Assembly (NCBI GenBank): GCA_017937485.1
Contig: JAGBDN010000018.1
Span: 1 to 64,000, forward strand
DNA: 64,000 bases
Source: Thermoguttaceae bacterium
GTDB lineage: Bacteria > Planctomycetota > Planctomycetia > Pirellulales > Thermoguttaceae
Direction: 5' to 3'
Translations under genes and position numbers: made by a program
Part shown: in pieces, positions 62,621 through 64,000 of the stretch
Position numbering within the stretch: the stretch's first letter is position 1
Layout of the letters: every line of letters starts with the position of its first letter
The notes under the pieces: generated by a model
What the model was told of the DNA's origin: nothing
The model's input: the letters and a program-made list of their open reading frames with translations, nothing else
Database searches by the model: none

Positions 62621-64000
62621 TTACTCGTTCGCTCGGCAAACGTTACCCAGCGCGTCGACGCGGCGTTTCACAAGTTCTTGCGAAATAAAATTTCCACACT
62701 TGCTTACAAGTCGCACACGCCCGCCCTCCTTTTTTAATTGAGCCGACGCCCGACCGTCGTTATGCGCCTTGCACTCAACCTCGATCGTACCGTTTGAGTA
62801 TTGCGAAATCGCGCTCACAATTAACAATCTGTCGTCGTTGCACTTCGTCAACGCTTCGCGGAGCGCCAACGAAAAAAGGAAACGCGTATTCGGCCCAAAA
62901 TCGCGCCGCACGACCGGTTCGCCCGTCCGTTTGCGACGATGCGCTTCGAACGTCGAAACGACTTCGGCGCGCCATTCTTTCTCGACGTTATTTTTGTCAA
63001 GAATAGCGTAAACCTCCATATGACTGTTACTTCCTGGCGCGACATAACGCCGCGTTCGTTGCGAACCGCCGACGTCGATCGTCTTGACCGCTTTCCAGTA
63101 CCGCGCTTTTCGAATCGGAACGAGCCGTCCGTCGCGAGTCGTCAAATAGGGCGGGTTCGTCTCGAATTTCTTCGCGTCGCCGCCGATTTCCTTCCACTTC
63201 GCGCGCACCAACTCGCGAATCGTCGGGTCGACGATATCGTCGATCAAACCGGCGCTAAACGACGTCAACGGTTTGCGAACGGCGCGACGACCGTCCCTTT
63301 CTTTGGCGCCGTAATTCGTTTCTTCGTGTAAAGCGCCGCTAATTTTGCGGTCGACGCGGTGCGAAACGACGATTCGGTCGACCGCCCGCTTCACGACGTC
63401 GGCAAAACGTTCGCCGGTCGCGGTTTCCGGCGCCGCGATTTCCGCCGTTGCGAAAAGTCGACGCAACTTCATATTCTCCGCGACTTTAGCCGAGTCGGCC
63501 AACGTCTTTACCGTTCCAGGCCCGATCAGCGCGACCGTCAGCGCGTCGACGGCGTGATGTCGCAAATCGTCGCGATTCTTCTTCGGCTTCCCGTCTTTCG
63601 ACAAAATTCGCTCGAGATCCCAAGCGTCGCGGAGCCAAGCGGTCGCGCTCCCGGTCGAAATTTGAACGCGACGCGTTCCCGGTTTGTTCGCTTCCGTCGA
63701 CGGTTCGACGCCGTCGACCGCGCCGTATAAAAGGCCGAGATACTTCGTCGCCAAGCGCGAAATATACCGCGTGTCGTTCAGAGCTCTCGTCGCAAAATCT
63801 TCGTTCGGAACTTCGCGTCGCGCAAAGAGTTGGAACTTTCGGTACGCGGCGTCCCCGCGGAATCTCCGAACGCGTTCGAGCATTTCGTTCCAACGCGTTT
63901 CGTCGCCGCCGTAACACTCGAACGGCGTTTGGTTGCGCTTGACGTTGCGGTTTTCCTCCGCCCAACAAAGCGTTTTGTTAGCAAAGGAATCGTCGAGCGA
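62621..64000 (-). CDS. cas9: CRISPR-associated nuclease Cas9, C-terminal part (runs off the window)
   Basis: The last 459 codons of a type II Cas9, entering at the window edge. The first residues, SLDDSFANKTLCWAEENRN followed by VKRNQTPFECYGGDETRW, are the end of the HNH domain. Then come DTRYISRLATKYLGLLYGA and the RuvC-III motif DDLRHHAVDALTVAL, with the conserved HH and Asp. The remainder, about 290 residues, is the PAM-interacting C-terminal domain (ending VDALGNVCRANE). The NKTLC and DTRYISR patterns are of the II-C/II-A kind. It is upstream of cas2 on the same strand. Confidence 0.95.
   Translation of the reverse strand, partial: SLDDSFANKTLCWAEENRNVKRNQTPFECYGGDETRWNEMLERVRRFRGDAAYRKFQLFARREVPNEDFATRALNDTRYISRLATKYLGLLYGAVDGVEPSTEANKPGTRRVQISTGSATAWLRDAWDLERILSKDGKPKKNRDDLRHHAVDALTVALIGPGTVKTLADSAKVAENMKLRRLFATAEIAAPETATGERFADVVKRAVDRIVVSHRVDRKISGALHEETNYGAKERDGRRAVRKPLTSFSAGLIDDIVDPTIRELVRAKWKEIGGDAKKFETNPPYLTTRDGRLVPIRKARYWKAVKTIDVGGSQRTRRYVAPGSNSHMEVYAILDKNNVEKEWRAEVVSTFEAHRRKRTGEPVVRRDFGPNTRFLFSLALREALTKCNDDRLLIVSAISQYSNGTIEVECKAHNDGRASAQLKKEGGRVRLVSKCGNFISQELVKRRVDALGNVCRANE

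Overview
The window looks like a chromosome segment of a GC-rich bacterium, most likely a gut or sediment Planctomycetota (PVC group). The basis is the mix of secreted glycosidase-like families (GH39, GH172, WbsX/GH99-like, GxGYxYP, DUF4091), a Tat-exported Gfo/Idh/MocA oxidoreductase, a Tat-type DUF362 protein, low gene density with 150-600 bp spacers, and a strong Asp/Arg/Ala codon bias (gac, gcg, cgc). The phylum is an inference from gene content. TGA, TAA and TAG all act as stops, so the standard code applies.

Layout. 1-1985 is an AT-rich foreign island. It holds two inverted, diverged copies of an IS5/IS427-type element, a Firmicutes-like cyclase gene between them, and the 5' stub of a serine recombinase cut off by the second IS copy. 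2105-6466 (minus) carries cutA, a large membrane protein with a DnaJ-like zinc finger, and asnS. 6907-19526 (plus) has a DUF3592-type membrane protein, a sugar-isomerase-family protein and four secreted proteins, three of them glycosidase-like. 19767-25862 is informational: SRP RNA, dnaX, an HD phosphohydrolase and rsmA. 26274-28110 has tatA followed by a decayed Tat-type DUF362 gene. 28337-34066 has an RND pump (minus) and an acyl-CoA dehydrogenase (plus). 34423-41649 has a DUF5714-like gene with an in-frame TGA, two tandem paralogous membrane proteins, a sugar phosphate isomerase/epimerase, a Gfo/Idh/MocA protein and another membrane protein. 42115-48882 has tRNA-Ala(CGC), a secreted protein with a frameshift, a cysteine synthase and a GH172 protein. 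49316-51991 is an aroF-pheA operon behind an attenuator with a leader peptide rich in Phe and Tyr. 52176-60280 has two more secreted carbohydrate-active candidates and an alcohol/aldehyde dehydrogenase pair. 60377-64000 is a type II CRISPR-Cas locus in the order cas9 (partial), cas2, cas1.

How the genes work together. The secreted glycosidases, the isomerases and the oxidoreductase point to scavenging of complex glycans. The alcohol and aldehyde dehydrogenases suggest fermentative or alcohol metabolism. aroF and pheA commit carbon to phenylalanine, and the leader peptide gives a direct way for charged tRNA-Phe and tRNA-Tyr levels to control them. The CRISPR locus has an unusual gene order, an acidic tail on Cas1, and degenerate repeats of CRISPR-like size lying between cas2 and cas1.

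The most notable items are the aromatic leader-peptide attenuator at 51637-51991, the repeat block between cas2 and cas1 at 61618-61820 with the tailed Cas1, the IS-bounded foreign island at the left edge, and the TGA at a conserved Trp position in the gene at 34423. Several genes carry frameshifts or stops (transposase, DUF362, DUF5714-like, the 921-residue secreted protein). These could be real decay or assembly errors, and the sequence alone cannot tell which.
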